The notes below the pieces were generated by a model. It saw only the letters and a program-made list of their open reading frames with translations, was not told where the DNA came from and made no database searches. A DNA stretch of 11,321 nucleotides from an uncultured Clostridia bacterium (GTDB taxonomy: Bacteria; Bacillota; Clostridia; Christensenellales; Aristaeellaceae): NCBI GenBank assembly GCA_945877525.1, contig CAMDVP010000081.1:1-11321 (forward strand). Direction: 5' to 3'. The position numbers and the translations under genes were made by a program. Positions 1-6,220 of this stretch are shown here, piece by piece. Each line of letters opens with the position of its first letter. Position 1 is the first letter of the stretch.

Positions 1-508
1 AAGCCTTGCCGTGACGGGCCTCGTCGCGGGCCATCTCATGCACGGTGTCATGGATGGCGTCCAGACCCAGCTGCTTGGCCTTCAGGGCCAGCTCGGTCTT
101 GCCGGCGGTGGCGCCGTTCTCGGCTTCCACGCGGACGGTCAGGTTCTCCTTGGTGGAGGGGCTCACAACCTCGCCCAGCAGCTCGGCAAACTTGGCGGCA
201 TGCTCGGCTTCTTCAAAGGCGGCCTTCTCCCAGTACAGGCCGATTTCGGGATAGCCCTCGCGATGGGCGGCGCGGGCCATGGCCAGGTACATGCCGACCT
301 CGGTGCACTCGCCGGTGAAGTTGGCGCGCAGGCCTTCCTTGATTTCCTCGGGAACGTCCTTCGCCACGCCGATCACATGCTCGGCAGCCCAGGACTTGTC
401 GCCGCCAACCTGCTCAAACTTGGCCTTGGGAGCCTTGCAGACGGGGCAGAACTCGGGAGCTTCGGGGCCTTCGTGAACGTAACCGCAGATCTTGCAAACC
501 CACTTCAT
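1..508 (-). CDS. Reverse rubrerythrin / NADH peroxidase-like protein (3' end cut by window edge)
   Basis: This is a non-haem iron protein of the rubrerythrin family, which reduces hydrogen peroxide in the cytoplasm of anaerobes. The 169 visible residues begin MKWVCKICGYVHEG. A rubredoxin-type iron site lies at the N-terminus (C5, C8, C21, C24). It is followed by a four-helix di-iron domain with two ExxH motifs, EAEH (E100-H103) and EARH (E163-H166). Rubredoxin first and di-iron second is the 'reverse' order known from clostridial NADH-dependent peroxidases. Such proteins are about 180-195 residues long, so only a few C-terminal residues should be missing. The start is supported by GGAGG at 517-521, 8 bases before the ATG at 506-508. 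A promoter and a 5'-end hairpin lie upstream. The beta-glucuronidase gene is upstream on the same strand with no visible terminator between, so read-through is possible. Family assignment is firm; the electron donor is inferred. Confidence 0.93.
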   Translation of the reverse strand, partial: MKWVCKICGYVHEGPEAPEFCPVCKAPKAKFEQVGGDKSWAAEHVIGVAKDVPEEIKEGLRANFTGECTEVGMYLAMARAAHREGYPEIGLYWEKAAFEEAEHAAKFAELLGEVVSPSTKENLTVRVEAENGATAGKTELALKAKQLGLDAIHDTVHEMARDEARHGKA

Positions 509-549
509 GATGATGACCTCCATAATTCAATCTTGATATACAATCAGCA

Positions 550-563
550 CAGGCTTACGCCTG
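550..563 (-). other. Hairpin at the predicted 5' end of the rubrerythrin mRNA
   Basis: CAGGC (550-554) and GCCTG (559-563) form a five-base-pair stem with a four-base loop. It begins almost exactly at the predicted transcription start. Hairpins at the extreme 5' end can protect an mRNA from decay; whether this one does is inference. Confidence 0.4.
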
Positions 564-568
564 ATAAT

Positions 569-597
569 AGTATACACGATTTTGGCCGGATTGAAAC
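569..597 (-). promoter_or_regulatory. Promoter of the rubrerythrin gene
   Basis: Read on the minus strand, a -10 box TATACT (569-574) is preceded at 17 bases by a weak -35 box GTTTCA (592-597). The predicted start of transcription is near 562. No convincing PerR-type palindrome is visible, although clostridial genes of this family are often under PerR control. Confidence 0.55.
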
Positions 598-641
598 AAG
601 TTTTTTTGAATTTTTTCCGCTTTTTTTGTTGATGCACGGGC

Positions 642-2303
642 TCAGCGGGCGCGGAACACCTCGCGGACGGCGGCATAGGCCAGCTTGGGGCGGCGGTATT
701 CGTCCACCAGGCCCTTGTTGTTCATGCAGCGGGGACGGCTGGAAAACCAGCTTTCATCCACATGCACATCGGCAAACTGCCACACAATCACCCCCGAAAG
801 GCCGGGGCAGGCCAGCGCGGCGCACAGCTGTTCGCGGAGGATGGCTTCCTGCCGCTCCTCCGACCACTTGGCCTGGCCGAGGGGATCGTGGAAGCCGGGA
901 ATTCCACCCGCGCCGATTTCGCTGATAAGCAGCGGCTTGCCCTCTCCGCCGTGTTCATCGGCGCGGCGGCGGATGGCTTCCAGATGCTGCGCGGTCGCCG
1001 CGCCGTGGTACCAGCCGGGGTAGGCGTTCACGCTGACCACATCCTCGTCGGCCAGCACCTGCCCGCCCTCCCGATCCAGGATGGCCGCGGTCACCGGTCG
1101 GGAGCCGTCCAGCTCCCGCAGGGTCTGGAAGCAGCGGCGGAAGTACGCCGCGCCCTCGTCGCTGGCGTCGTCGCACTCGTTCAGGCAGCCCCACAGCACA
1201 ATGCTGGGATGATTGCGGTGCTGCGCCACCATCTCCCGCAGGCATTCGAGGGTCTGCTCCATGAAGCGCGGATGCTGCATCTGCGCAAGGCTCAGCCCCC
1301 GGGCATGGCCTTCCTCCCACACCATCAGACCGCACTGGTCGCACAGGTCCAGAAAGCGCGGATCGTTGGGATAGTGGCATGTGCGCACCAGGTTGCAGCC
1401 CAAATCGCGGATCATCTGCACATCGCGCATCATGGCCTCCAGCGGCACGGCACAGCCAAAGTCCGCATATTCCTCGTGGCGGTTCACGCCTTTGATGAAG
1501 ATGGGTTCGCCGTTGAGCAGCAGCCTGCCGCCCTCGCAGCGCAGTTCCCGGAAGCCGAAGCGGTCGCACAGGTCGTCGGCAGGCTCACCCTCCAGCCAGA
1601 CAACAGCCTCCGCCGCATACAGGTGGGGATGCTCCGGCGACCAGGCGTGCACCCCCGGCGCAGCCAGGGACGCCGTGAGGGTCAGCTCACCCCCGGCAGG
1701 CAGCGTGCGATGCTTCCAGCTGATGGCCGCGGGGCCGGCCTTCACGTCCACATCCACCGTTTGCGCTTCCTCTGACAGGCTGCGCAGGGTAACCTCCACC
1801 TCCGCCCGCCACATGCGGCCCTGCCGGCGGGGGGTCACGTTCAGGGCCGTGATGTAGGCGCTGCCCAGCTGCTCCACCGTCACGGGACGAGTGATGCCCC
1901 CGTAGGCATAATAGTCGTTGGGCACATGCAGGGCGGAATCCTCGCCGAAGCGGTTGTCCGCCTCCACCCGCAGCACATGCTCGCCGAAAGGGATGTCCCG
2001 GGCCAGGCAGTCAAAGGCGGTATAGCCGCCGTAATGCTCCGCAAGCAGCGCGTCATCCAGATACACCCTAGCCCGGAAGCTCACGCCGCCGAAAACAAAC
2101 CGCAGCGTGCCGCCGCAGGCGAGGGTTTTTTCGTACACAGCCCGGCCCCGATAGCGCTTCAGCGCAGGATGGCTTTCCACGGCGGAGGGTACCGTGACCT
2201 GCACGGGAAACGGCATCCCGCCCTCGTCAGGGGCCGTCAGCGTCCATACGGGCGTGGGCTCGCAGGTCTTGCGCAGGCGGTGGGTAGTGATGCAGCGATC
2301 CAT
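642..2303 (-). CDS. uidA: Beta-glucuronidase, glycoside hydrolase family 2
   Basis: This probably cytoplasmic enzyme of 553 residues (no signal peptide seen) would release glucuronic acid from glucuronides. It has the GH2 order: jelly-roll domain (about 1-145), immunoglobulin-like domain (about 150-250) and TIM barrel (about 255-553). Visible active-site features are NRHEEYADFG (274-283), VRTCHYP (306-312), the acid/base N375-E376 in WGCLNE, Y428 in NAYPGWY, the nucleophile E462 in LLISEIG, and N528-x-K530 in MNNKG. The N-x-K motif is the known recognition mark for the glucuronate carboxylate and argues against beta-galactosidase. The stretch after VWEE (about 331-355) is shorter than the active-site loop of the E. 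coli enzyme, which suggests a 'no-loop' class enzyme. The reading frame is open up to 2363, but the promoter -10 box lies inside that extension. I therefore start at the ATG at 2301-2303, with GAGG 8 bases upstream. No sugar transporter or regulator is adjacent. The symbol is given by function, not orthology. Confidence 0.88.
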   Translation of the reverse strand: MDRCITTHRLRKTCEPTPVWTLTAPDEGGMPFPVQVTVPSAVESHPALKRYRGRAVYEKTLACGGTLRFVFGGVSFRARVYLDDALLAEHYGGYTAFDCLARDIPFGEHVLRVEADNRFGEDSALHVPNDYYAYGGITRPVTVEQLGSAYITALNVTPRRQGRMWRAEVEVTLRSLSEEAQTVDVDVKAGPAAISWKHRTLPAGGELTLTASLAAPGVHAWSPEHPHLYAAEAVVWLEGEPADDLCDRFGFRELRCEGGRLLLNGEPIFIKGVNRHEEYADFGCAVPLEAMMRDVQMIRDLGCNLVRTCHYPNDPRFLDLCDQCGLMVWEEGHARGLSLAQMQHPRFMEQTLECLREMVAQHRNHPSIVLWGCLNECDDASDEGAAYFRRCFQTLRELDGSRPVTAAILDREGGQVLADEDVVSVNAYPGWYHGAATAQHLEAIRRRADEHGGEGKPLLISEIGAGGIPGFHDPLGQAKWSEERQEAILREQLCAALACPGLSGVIVWQFADVHVDESWFSSRPRCMNNKGLVDEYRRPKLAYAAVREVFRAR

Positions 2304-2334
2304 GTCATCAGCCTCGCTTACAAGTGTTTTGTTC

Positions 2335-2363
2335 ATTATAACATGCTCCGCACGCTCCCGCAA
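2335..2363 (-). promoter_or_regulatory. Promoter of the beta-glucuronidase gene
   Basis: On the minus strand, -35 TTGCGG (2358-2363) and a perfect -10 TATAAT (2335-2340) are 17 bases apart. Transcription should start near 2328, leaving a leader of about 25 bases. This rules out the upstream in-frame starts of the longer open frame. Confidence 0.75.
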
Positions 2364-2436
2364 CCTCAGACGGAGCGGGCCGGGTGCGGCGATTGATGAA
2401 AAAAGGCCGCGCGTTGATTAGAATCCGACGCAGCTC

Positions 2437-2465
2437 TTGCTTTTTTCCGCCGTTCACGGTACAAT
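2437..2465 (+). promoter_or_regulatory. Promoter of the DegV-family gene
   Basis: -35 TTGCTT (2437-2442) and -10 TACAAT (2460-2465) are separated by 17 bases. The predicted start near 2472 gives a leader of about 60 bases. The promoter points away from the beta-glucuronidase promoter, and the two -35 boxes are about 73 bases apart. Confidence 0.65.
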
Positions 2466-2532
2466 AAGGCTGTTTATTCTGTTATCATTTTTCCCGCAGC
2501 GAACGAACAAGAAGAAGGAGGTTTATTCGGGA

Positions 2533-3402
2533 ATGAATTACATCCTCATGACGGACAGCGACAGCGACCTGCCCTTCGCCCTGAAGCAGGAGCTGGACAT
2601 CCCCGTGGTGTCCATGCCCTATGCCCTGGACGGAAAGGAATATTTTGACGACCTGGGGCAGACCCTGGATCACAAAAGCTATTTCGACAAAATGCGCGCG
2701 GGCTCCCAGCCCACCACCTCTGCGCTGAATGAAGAAGCCTATCTGGAGTACTTCGAGCCCATCCTGAAGGAAACGGATCTGCTGTTTCTGGCCTTCTCCA
2801 GCCAGCTGAGCTGCACCATTCAGGCCATCTACGCCGCGCGGGAAACGCTTTTGCAGAAGTACCCCGAGCGCAAATTCATCGTGGTGGACACCCTGTCCAT
2901 CTCCGCGCCGCAAACACTGCTGGTGCTCAAGGCCCACGAAATGTACCGCGCCGGCGCACCCATGGAGGAGGTCGCCGCCTGGGTGGAGGACAACAAGCTC
3001 CGCGCACAGGCCTGGTTCACCGTGGATGACCTGAAGTACCTCAAGCGCGGCGGTCGCATTTCGCCCGCAGCGGCGGCCATCGGCACGCTGCTGGATCTCA
3101 AGCCCATCCTGGTGGAAACCTGCGAGGGCAAGCTTGCCGCCGCCGACAAAGTGCGCGGCCGCCGCAAGGCCATGAACTACATCGTGGACAAGGCGGTAGA
3201 AAATGTGGTGGATCAGAAGGAGAGCATCGGCATCATCCTGCACGCCGACGCGCCGGAGGACGCCCTGCGCCTGCAGGACATGCTCCTGCAGAAGCTCCCC
3301 GATATGTCCATCCGTGTGGAAAGCGTGGGTCCGGTCATCGGCGCGCATGCCGGCCCCGGCACCCTGGCCTTCTGCTTCCTTGGCAAAAAGCGGCCCCTGT
3401 AA
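2533..3402 (+). CDS. DegV family protein (FakB-like fatty acid binding)
   Basis: This 289-residue cytoplasmic protein matches the DegV family in length and motifs. DegV proteins bind one fatty acid. In Bacillota, FakB members present it to the kinase FakA, which makes acyl phosphate for phospholipid synthesis. Motifs seen are TDSDSDLP (7-14), the TTS head-group site (61-63), SSQLSCT (89-95), DDLKYLKRGGRIS (165-177) and GPVIGAHAGPGTLAF (266-280). The open frame extends upstream to 2437, but that stretch covers the promoter. The ATG at 2533 has AAGGAGG at 2515-2521, 11 bases away, and gives the usual family N-terminus. A FakA gene is not in the window. The protein may equally be one of several DegV paralogues with an unknown ligand. 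The gene appears to be single, with its own promoter and terminator. Confidence 0.92.
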   Translation: MNYILMTDSDSDLPFALKQELDIPVVSMPYALDGKEYFDDLGQTLDHKSYFDKMRAGSQPTTSALNEEAYLEYFEPILKETDLLFLAFSSQLSCTIQAIYAARETLLQKYPERKFIVVDTLSISAPQTLLVLKAHEMYRAGAPMEEVAAWVEDNKLRAQAWFTVDDLKYLKRGGRISPAAAAIGTLLDLKPILVETCEGKLAAADKVRGRRKAMNYIVDKAVENVVDQKESIGIILHADAPEDALRLQDMLLQKLPDMSIRVESVGPVIGAHAGPGTLAFCFLGKKRPL

Positions 3403-3410
3403 GCATCGCG

Positions 3411-3441
3411 GCGAACCGGCTGAAACGCCGGTTCGCTTTTT
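3411..3441 (+). terminator. Rho-independent terminator after the DegV-family gene
   Basis: A perfect 10-base-pair stem (3411-3420 with 3427-3436) has a six-base loop and is followed by five T. It lies 8 bases past the DegV stop. On the minus strand no T run follows, so it does not look like a terminator for the convergent gene. Confidence 0.9.
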
Positions 3442-3448
3442 GCTGCCC

Positions 3449-4255
3449 TCACGGTACAGGCAGCGTTTCCATGGCCCAGTCCTGCCCGTCGCAGCTAAGG
3501 CAGACGGCGCCCTCCACCGCCAGAGCAAAGGGGATTTCCTTCCTGTCCAGCTGCAGCCTGACCTTCGCCGTGCCGCGCCGTGCATTGGTGATGACGGCCA
3601 TGGCAGGGCTGACGGCTGTAAGAAAGGTGCTGTTCATGGCGTCCACCCCGTGGTGGGGAACCTTGAGCACATCCGCGCGCAGATCAGCCCTTTGGGCAAG
3701 GCTCCTTTGCGCCCTGGCGCTGATGTCCCCCGTCAGCAGCAGGCTGCATGCGCCGTATTCCACCTTCAGCACCAGCGAGCGGTCGTTTACCGTGCCGAGC
3801 GGGCATTGCAGCACGGTTATGAGCGCATCGCCCAGCGCCAGCCTGTCGCCGTCGAAAACCCGGTGCACCGGCATGCCTGCGTCCCGCAGCGCCTCCATGG
3901 TCTGCTTCTGCACCACGCCCCTGCCCGTAATATCCTCCGGAAAGCCGGTCAGGAAGCATGCCGCACCGCATTTCGGCAGCACCCCGGTCAGCCCGCCCAG
4001 ATGGTCATGATGAGGATGGGTGTTCAGCACAAAATCCAGCGCCGTCACCTGCAGGCTGTCCAGCAGCGCGGCAATGATAGGGGCGTCCCGGGCCTCGCCG
4101 GCGTCAATCAGCGCGGCGTGGCTGCCCTGCACCAGCACCATGGCGTCCGCCCGGCGCAGCGGACAGACGTACAGCCGGAGCATGCCCGCCTCCTCCGCCC
4201 CGGCCCGGGCGCAGAGCAGGGTGAATACCGCCAGCAGACACAGGGTTTTCCGCAT
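3449..4255 (-). CDS. Exported ComEC-like metallo-beta-lactamase-fold protein
   Basis: This 268-residue protein starts with a signal peptide (MRKTLCLLAVFTLLCARAGA, likely cut near residue 20), so it should act outside the membrane. The rest is a metallo-beta-lactamase fold of the type forming the C-terminal domain of the DNA-uptake channel ComEC/Rec2. Seen are the metal site THPHHDHLGG (H80, H82, D84, H85), NDRSLVLKVEYG (157-168), LLLTGD with bridging D177, and VPHHG (H201/H202). The membrane channel and N-terminal domains of ComEC are absent, so this is a free-standing hydrolase. Related proteins are often annotated as hydrolases of nucleic acids or phosphodiesters, but no substrate can be read from the sequence. 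The ATG has AAGGAGG at 4265-4271, 9 bases upstream. I saw no strong promoter on this strand and no terminator after the stop. Confidence 0.87.
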   Translation of the reverse strand: MRKTLCLLAVFTLLCARAGAEEAGMLRLYVCPLRRADAMVLVQGSHAALIDAGEARDAPIIAALLDSLQVTALDFVLNTHPHHDHLGGLTGVLPKCGAACFLTGFPEDITGRGVVQKQTMEALRDAGMPVHRVFDGDRLALGDALITVLQCPLGTVNDRSLVLKVEYGACSLLLTGDISARAQRSLAQRADLRADVLKVPHHGVDAMNSTFLTAVSPAMAVITNARRGTAKVRLQLDRKEIPFALAVEGAVCLSCDGQDWAMETLPVP

Positions 4256-4324
4256 GGCCTTCCGCCTCCTTCATCCGTCAGATGCGCTCAGGGCCCGGGA
4301 GGTTTTGGCGAAAAACATTTTTTA

Positions 4325-4332
4325 CACATGTG
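4325..4332. promoter_or_regulatory. CACATGTG palindrome upstream of the kinase promoter
   Basis: An 8-base perfect palindrome lies 6 bases before the -35 box of the PfkB-type kinase gene, in the divergent region shared with the exported hydrolase gene. It could be part of an operator, but an 8-base palindrome can occur by chance. Confidence 0.25.
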
Positions 4333-4338
4333 AAGTGC

Positions 4339-4367
4339 TTGACGGGGGCAAGCCCCGGCGGTATAGT
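4339..4367 (+). promoter_or_regulatory. Promoter of the kinase-deacylase unit with a palindrome in its spacer
   Basis: -35 TTGACG (4339-4344) and -10 TATAGT (4362-4367) are 17 bases apart. The spacer contains GGGGC-AA-GCCCC (4345-4356), an inverted repeat placed where a repressor would block RNA polymerase. Predicted transcription start is near 4374, about 20 bases before the kinase ATG. Confidence 0.75.
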
Positions 4368-4393
4368 AGGTTCATTCGGGAAGGGGGCGCGGC

Positions 4394-5296
4394 ATGGCGA
4401 GGCTTTTGTTCATCGGTTCCACCGTGGCGGATGTGGTGCTGCGCACGCCCTGCCTGCCGGTTACAGGGCAGGATGTGAACCTGCTTTCCCAGCGGGTGTC
4501 CCTGGGCGGCTGCGCGTACAATGCCTTTCACACCGCGCGCCTGACGGGGCAGGCGGATTGCACACTGTTCTCCCCCATCGGCAGCGGCGTATGGGGCGAC
4601 TTTGTGCGCCATGCCCTGGCGGAGCGGGGCGTTGTGTCCGCCGCGCCGCAGGTGGACGAGCCCAACGGCTGCTGCTACTGCCTGGTGGAGCCGGACGGCG
4701 AGCGCACCTTTCTGTGCGAGCATGGCGCGGAATACCGCTTCCGGGCCGAGTGGTTCGACAGCCTTCGCGGGGACTGGGACGGCGTGTACCTGTGCGGGCT
4801 GGAGGCGGAAGAGGACGCCGGCGAAAGCATCCTCCGCTACCTGGAGGCGCATCCGCCAGGGCAATTGTATTTCGCTCCCGGCCCGCGGCTGATTCACATC
4901 CCGCCCAGCCGTATGGCACGGATCTTCGCCCTGTCGCCTCTGGTGCATCTAAGCGAAACCGAGCTGGGCCAGTTCACCCGCGAAGAGGACGTTCCCCGTG
5001 CCGCCGCCATGCTGCATGCCCTGACGGAGAATAGCGTGGTGGTCACCTTAGGGGCGCGGGGCGCCTATGCGCGCCTTGGTGAGGAGGAGGTTTTCGTTCC
5101 CGGCATACCCGCCCGGGTTGTGGATACCATTGGCGCAGGGGACAGCCACATTGGCGCGCTGATGGCCGCCCTGGCCGACGGGCTTGCGCCGGAGGAAGCC
5201 CTCCGTCGGGCCAATCGGGTGGCCGCGGCAGTGGTATCGCAGGAGGGCGCCGAGCTTTCGCAGGAAACCTGGGCGCAGCTTTCTCAAAACCTATGA
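4394..5296 (+). CDS. PfkB family carbohydrate/nucleoside kinase
   Basis: This 300-residue cytoplasmic kinase of the ribokinase/PfkB family transfers phosphate from ATP to a sugar or nucleoside hydroxyl. The N-terminal strand LLFIGSTVADVV (4-15) and the substrate-loop motif GGCAYNAF (38-45, N43) are present. So are VTLGARGA (217-224) and the PfkB signature DTIGAGD (244-250), with D250 the expected catalytic base. The residue after GAGD is serine, followed by HIGALMAAL; the family usually has an aromatic residue near here. The substrate cannot be named. The lid region is cysteine-rich (NGCCYCLVEPDGERTF, 91-106). The start has the purine-rich AAGGGGG at 4381-4387. The gene is followed after 15 bases by the YbaK-like gene, and the two probably share one transcript. 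Confidence 0.88.
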   Translation: MARLLFIGSTVADVVLRTPCLPVTGQDVNLLSQRVSLGGCAYNAFHTARLTGQADCTLFSPIGSGVWGDFVRHALAERGVVSAAPQVDEPNGCCYCLVEPDGERTFLCEHGAEYRFRAEWFDSLRGDWDGVYLCGLEAEEDAGESILRYLEAHPPGQLYFAPGPRLIHIPPSRMARIFALSPLVHLSETELGQFTREEDVPRAAAMLHALTENSVVVTLGARGAYARLGEEEVFVPGIPARVVDTIGAGDSHIGALMAALADGLAPEEALRRANRVAAAVVSQEGAELSQETWAQLSQNL

Positions 5297-5311
5297 ACGG
5301 AGGATCAAGGC

Positions 5312-5785
5312 ATGAGTGTAGAGCATGTTCGTGAATATCTGACGCAGTTTGGCGCGCAGGACAGGATTCTGGAATTCGACGTATCCAGCGCCACGGTGGA
5401 GCTGGCGGCCCAGGCGCTGCACTGCGAGCCCTGCCGCATTGCCAAAACCCTGTCCTTCATGGCCGGGGAGCAGCCGGTGCTGATTGTGGCTGCGGGGGAC
5501 TGCCGCATTGACAACCGCCGCTACAAGGACTGCTTCGGCACCAAGGCAAAGATGATGACCGCCGGGGAGCTGGAGCGCTTCACCGGACTGCAGTTCGGCG
5601 GGGTATGCCCCTTCGGCATCCCGGAGGGCGTGGACATTTACCTGGATGAGAGCCTGAAACGGTTTGACACGGTATACCCTGCCTGCGGCTCGTCCAACTC
5701 CGCCATTGAGGTAACCCTGCCTGAACTGGAGCGCTTCAGCGGCTTCAAGGGCTGGGTCAATGTGGGCAAGGAAGCGCAAAATTAA
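5312..5785 (+). CDS. YbaK/EbsC-type aminoacyl-tRNA deacylase
   Basis: This 157-residue protein has the YbaK/ProX fold. Family members hydrolyse mischarged aminoacyl-tRNA in trans, for example Cys-tRNA(Pro), and so guard translation accuracy. Seen are the family lysine in AKTLSF (K45), the GGVCPFGIP motif (96-104), and CGSSNSAIEV (125-134), which corresponds to the conserved GS-rich loop near the C-terminus. Its length is normal for the stand-alone type. GGAGG at 5299-5303 precedes the ATG by 8 bases. It is the second gene after the kinase. No hairpin terminator is visible after the stop, so transcription may run into the small membrane protein gene. The exact amino acid and tRNA cannot be told. 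Confidence 0.88.
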   Translation: MSVEHVREYLTQFGAQDRILEFDVSSATVELAAQALHCEPCRIAKTLSFMAGEQPVLIVAAGDCRIDNRRYKDCFGTKAKMMTAGELERFTGLQFGGVCPFGIPEGVDIYLDESLKRFDTVYPACGSSNSAIEVTLPELERFSGFKGWVNVGKEAQN

Positions 5786-5806
5786 AGAATCCTCATGGTT
5801 TTCTAA

Positions 5807-5866
5807 TCATTCCTCCCTTGGAAGAAATATGAAGGCGTGATAGACTTTCCATCGTAGGAGGAATGA
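5807..5866 (+). repeat. Inverted repeat that pairs with the ribosome binding site of the small membrane protein
   Basis: TCATTCCTCC (5807-5816) is the exact complement of GGAGGAATGA (5857-5866), which contains the AGGAGG ribosome binding site of the next gene. A second inner pair, TGGAA (5819-5823) with TTCCA (5847-5851), extends the stem across a small internal loop. The left arm would be present only in transcripts coming from upstream, not in those starting at the local promoter. Confidence 0.6.
5818..5846 (+). promoter_or_regulatory. Promoter of the small membrane protein gene
   Basis: -35 TTGGAA (5818-5823) and -10 TAGACT (5841-5846) have a 17-base spacer. The predicted start near 5853 falls just before the ribosome binding site AGGAGG (5856-5861), so the leader is only about 17 bases. 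Confidence 0.5.
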
Positions 5867-5869
5867 CAC

Positions 5870-6124
5870 ATGCTGGATTTGATTCTGTTTCCCTTTCATC
5901 TGGCCTTCGGCATCATCAAGGCCGTATTTGGCTTTATTGGTGGGCTTTTCTCGCTGATCTTCGGACTTCTGGGCGGCGTATTGTCCCTGGCGGTCAGCGC
6001 GGCGGTGATCGGGCTGATTGTTACCCTGATTGTAAAGGCGGTGCGCCGCCGCGGGCATGAGGAGGCCCGGGAGACAGCCGAGGACTTTGTCAGCTATTAC
6101 GACCACAACGGCACAGTGCAGTAA
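5870..6124 (+). CDS. Small glycine-rich membrane protein, unknown function
   Basis: I do not recognise this 84-residue protein. Residues 1-56 are almost entirely hydrophobic and glycine-rich, enough for two short membrane passes or a hairpin. Residues 58-84 are polar and charged (VRRRGHEEARETAEDF), probably cytoplasmic because of the RRR stretch after the membrane segment. An 11-residue repeat is visible inside the membrane part: FGFIGGLFSL (20-29) and FGLLGGVLSL (31-40). AGGAGG at 5856-5861 sits 8 bases before the ATG at 5870. A nearer ATG at 5863 is too close to that site. The gene has its own weak promoter, a possible RBS-blocking structure in read-through mRNA, and a strong terminator. 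It may be a small stress or envelope protein, but nothing proves a role. Confidence 0.75.
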   Translation: MLDLILFPFHLAFGIIKAVFGFIGGLFSLIFGLLGGVLSLAVSAAVIGLIVTLIVKAVRRRGHEEARETAEDFVSYYDHNGTVQ

Positions 6125-6138
6125 TCCGCCTGATGACG

Positions 6139-6171
6139 GCAGGAGCCGCGGACGTTGCGGCTCCTGCTTTT
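6139..6171 (+). terminator. Rho-independent terminator after the small membrane protein gene
   Basis: A perfect 11-base-pair GC-rich stem (6139-6149 with 6157-6167) with a seven-base loop is followed by TTTTCT. It lies 14 bases past the stop. Its loop and 3' arm double as the -35 box of the next promoter. Confidence 0.9.
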
Positions 6172-6183
6172 CTGTGCTATAAT
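6155..6183 (+). promoter_or_regulatory. Promoter of the AAA+ ATPase gene, nested in the terminator
   Basis: -35 TTGCGG (6155-6160) and a perfect -10 TATAAT (6178-6183) are 17 bases apart. The predicted start is at or near A6191. The same two hexamers with the same spacing drive the beta-glucuronidase gene. Confidence 0.78.
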
Positions 6184-6220
6184 CAGTCCTATGGAACCCT
6201 GCAAGAAGAAGGTGACGCAT

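Noticed and set aside
530..600. PerR or similar peroxide-sensor operator upstream of rubrerythrin
   Set aside because: The AT-rich stretch has no convincing two-fold symmetric match beyond the promoter and the short CAGGC hairpin.
11..925. Long plus-strand open frame opposite the rubrerythrin and glucuronidase genes
   Set aside because: It runs antisense to two genes with clear motifs and lacks a ribosome binding site and any recognisable domain; a GC-rich shadow.
762..1775. 337-codon plus-strand open frame
   Set aside because: Antisense to the glucuronidase catalytic domain; high GC at third positions keeps the opposite frame open.
2472..2528. Direct repeat GTTTATTC in the DegV leader
   Set aside because: Only eight AT-rich bases, 49 bases apart; easily chance.
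3411..3441. Two-way terminator for the exported hydrolase gene as well
   Set aside because: The stem is symmetric, but no T run follows on the minus strand.
2485..3585. 366-codon minus-strand open frame
   Set aside because: Antisense to the DegV-family gene and crossing its terminator; no ribosome binding site.
6191..6220. Leaderless start of the ATPase at the ATG coinciding with the predicted transcription start
   Set aside because: The downstream ATG at 6221 has a strong, well-spaced ribosome binding site; kept only as an alternative.
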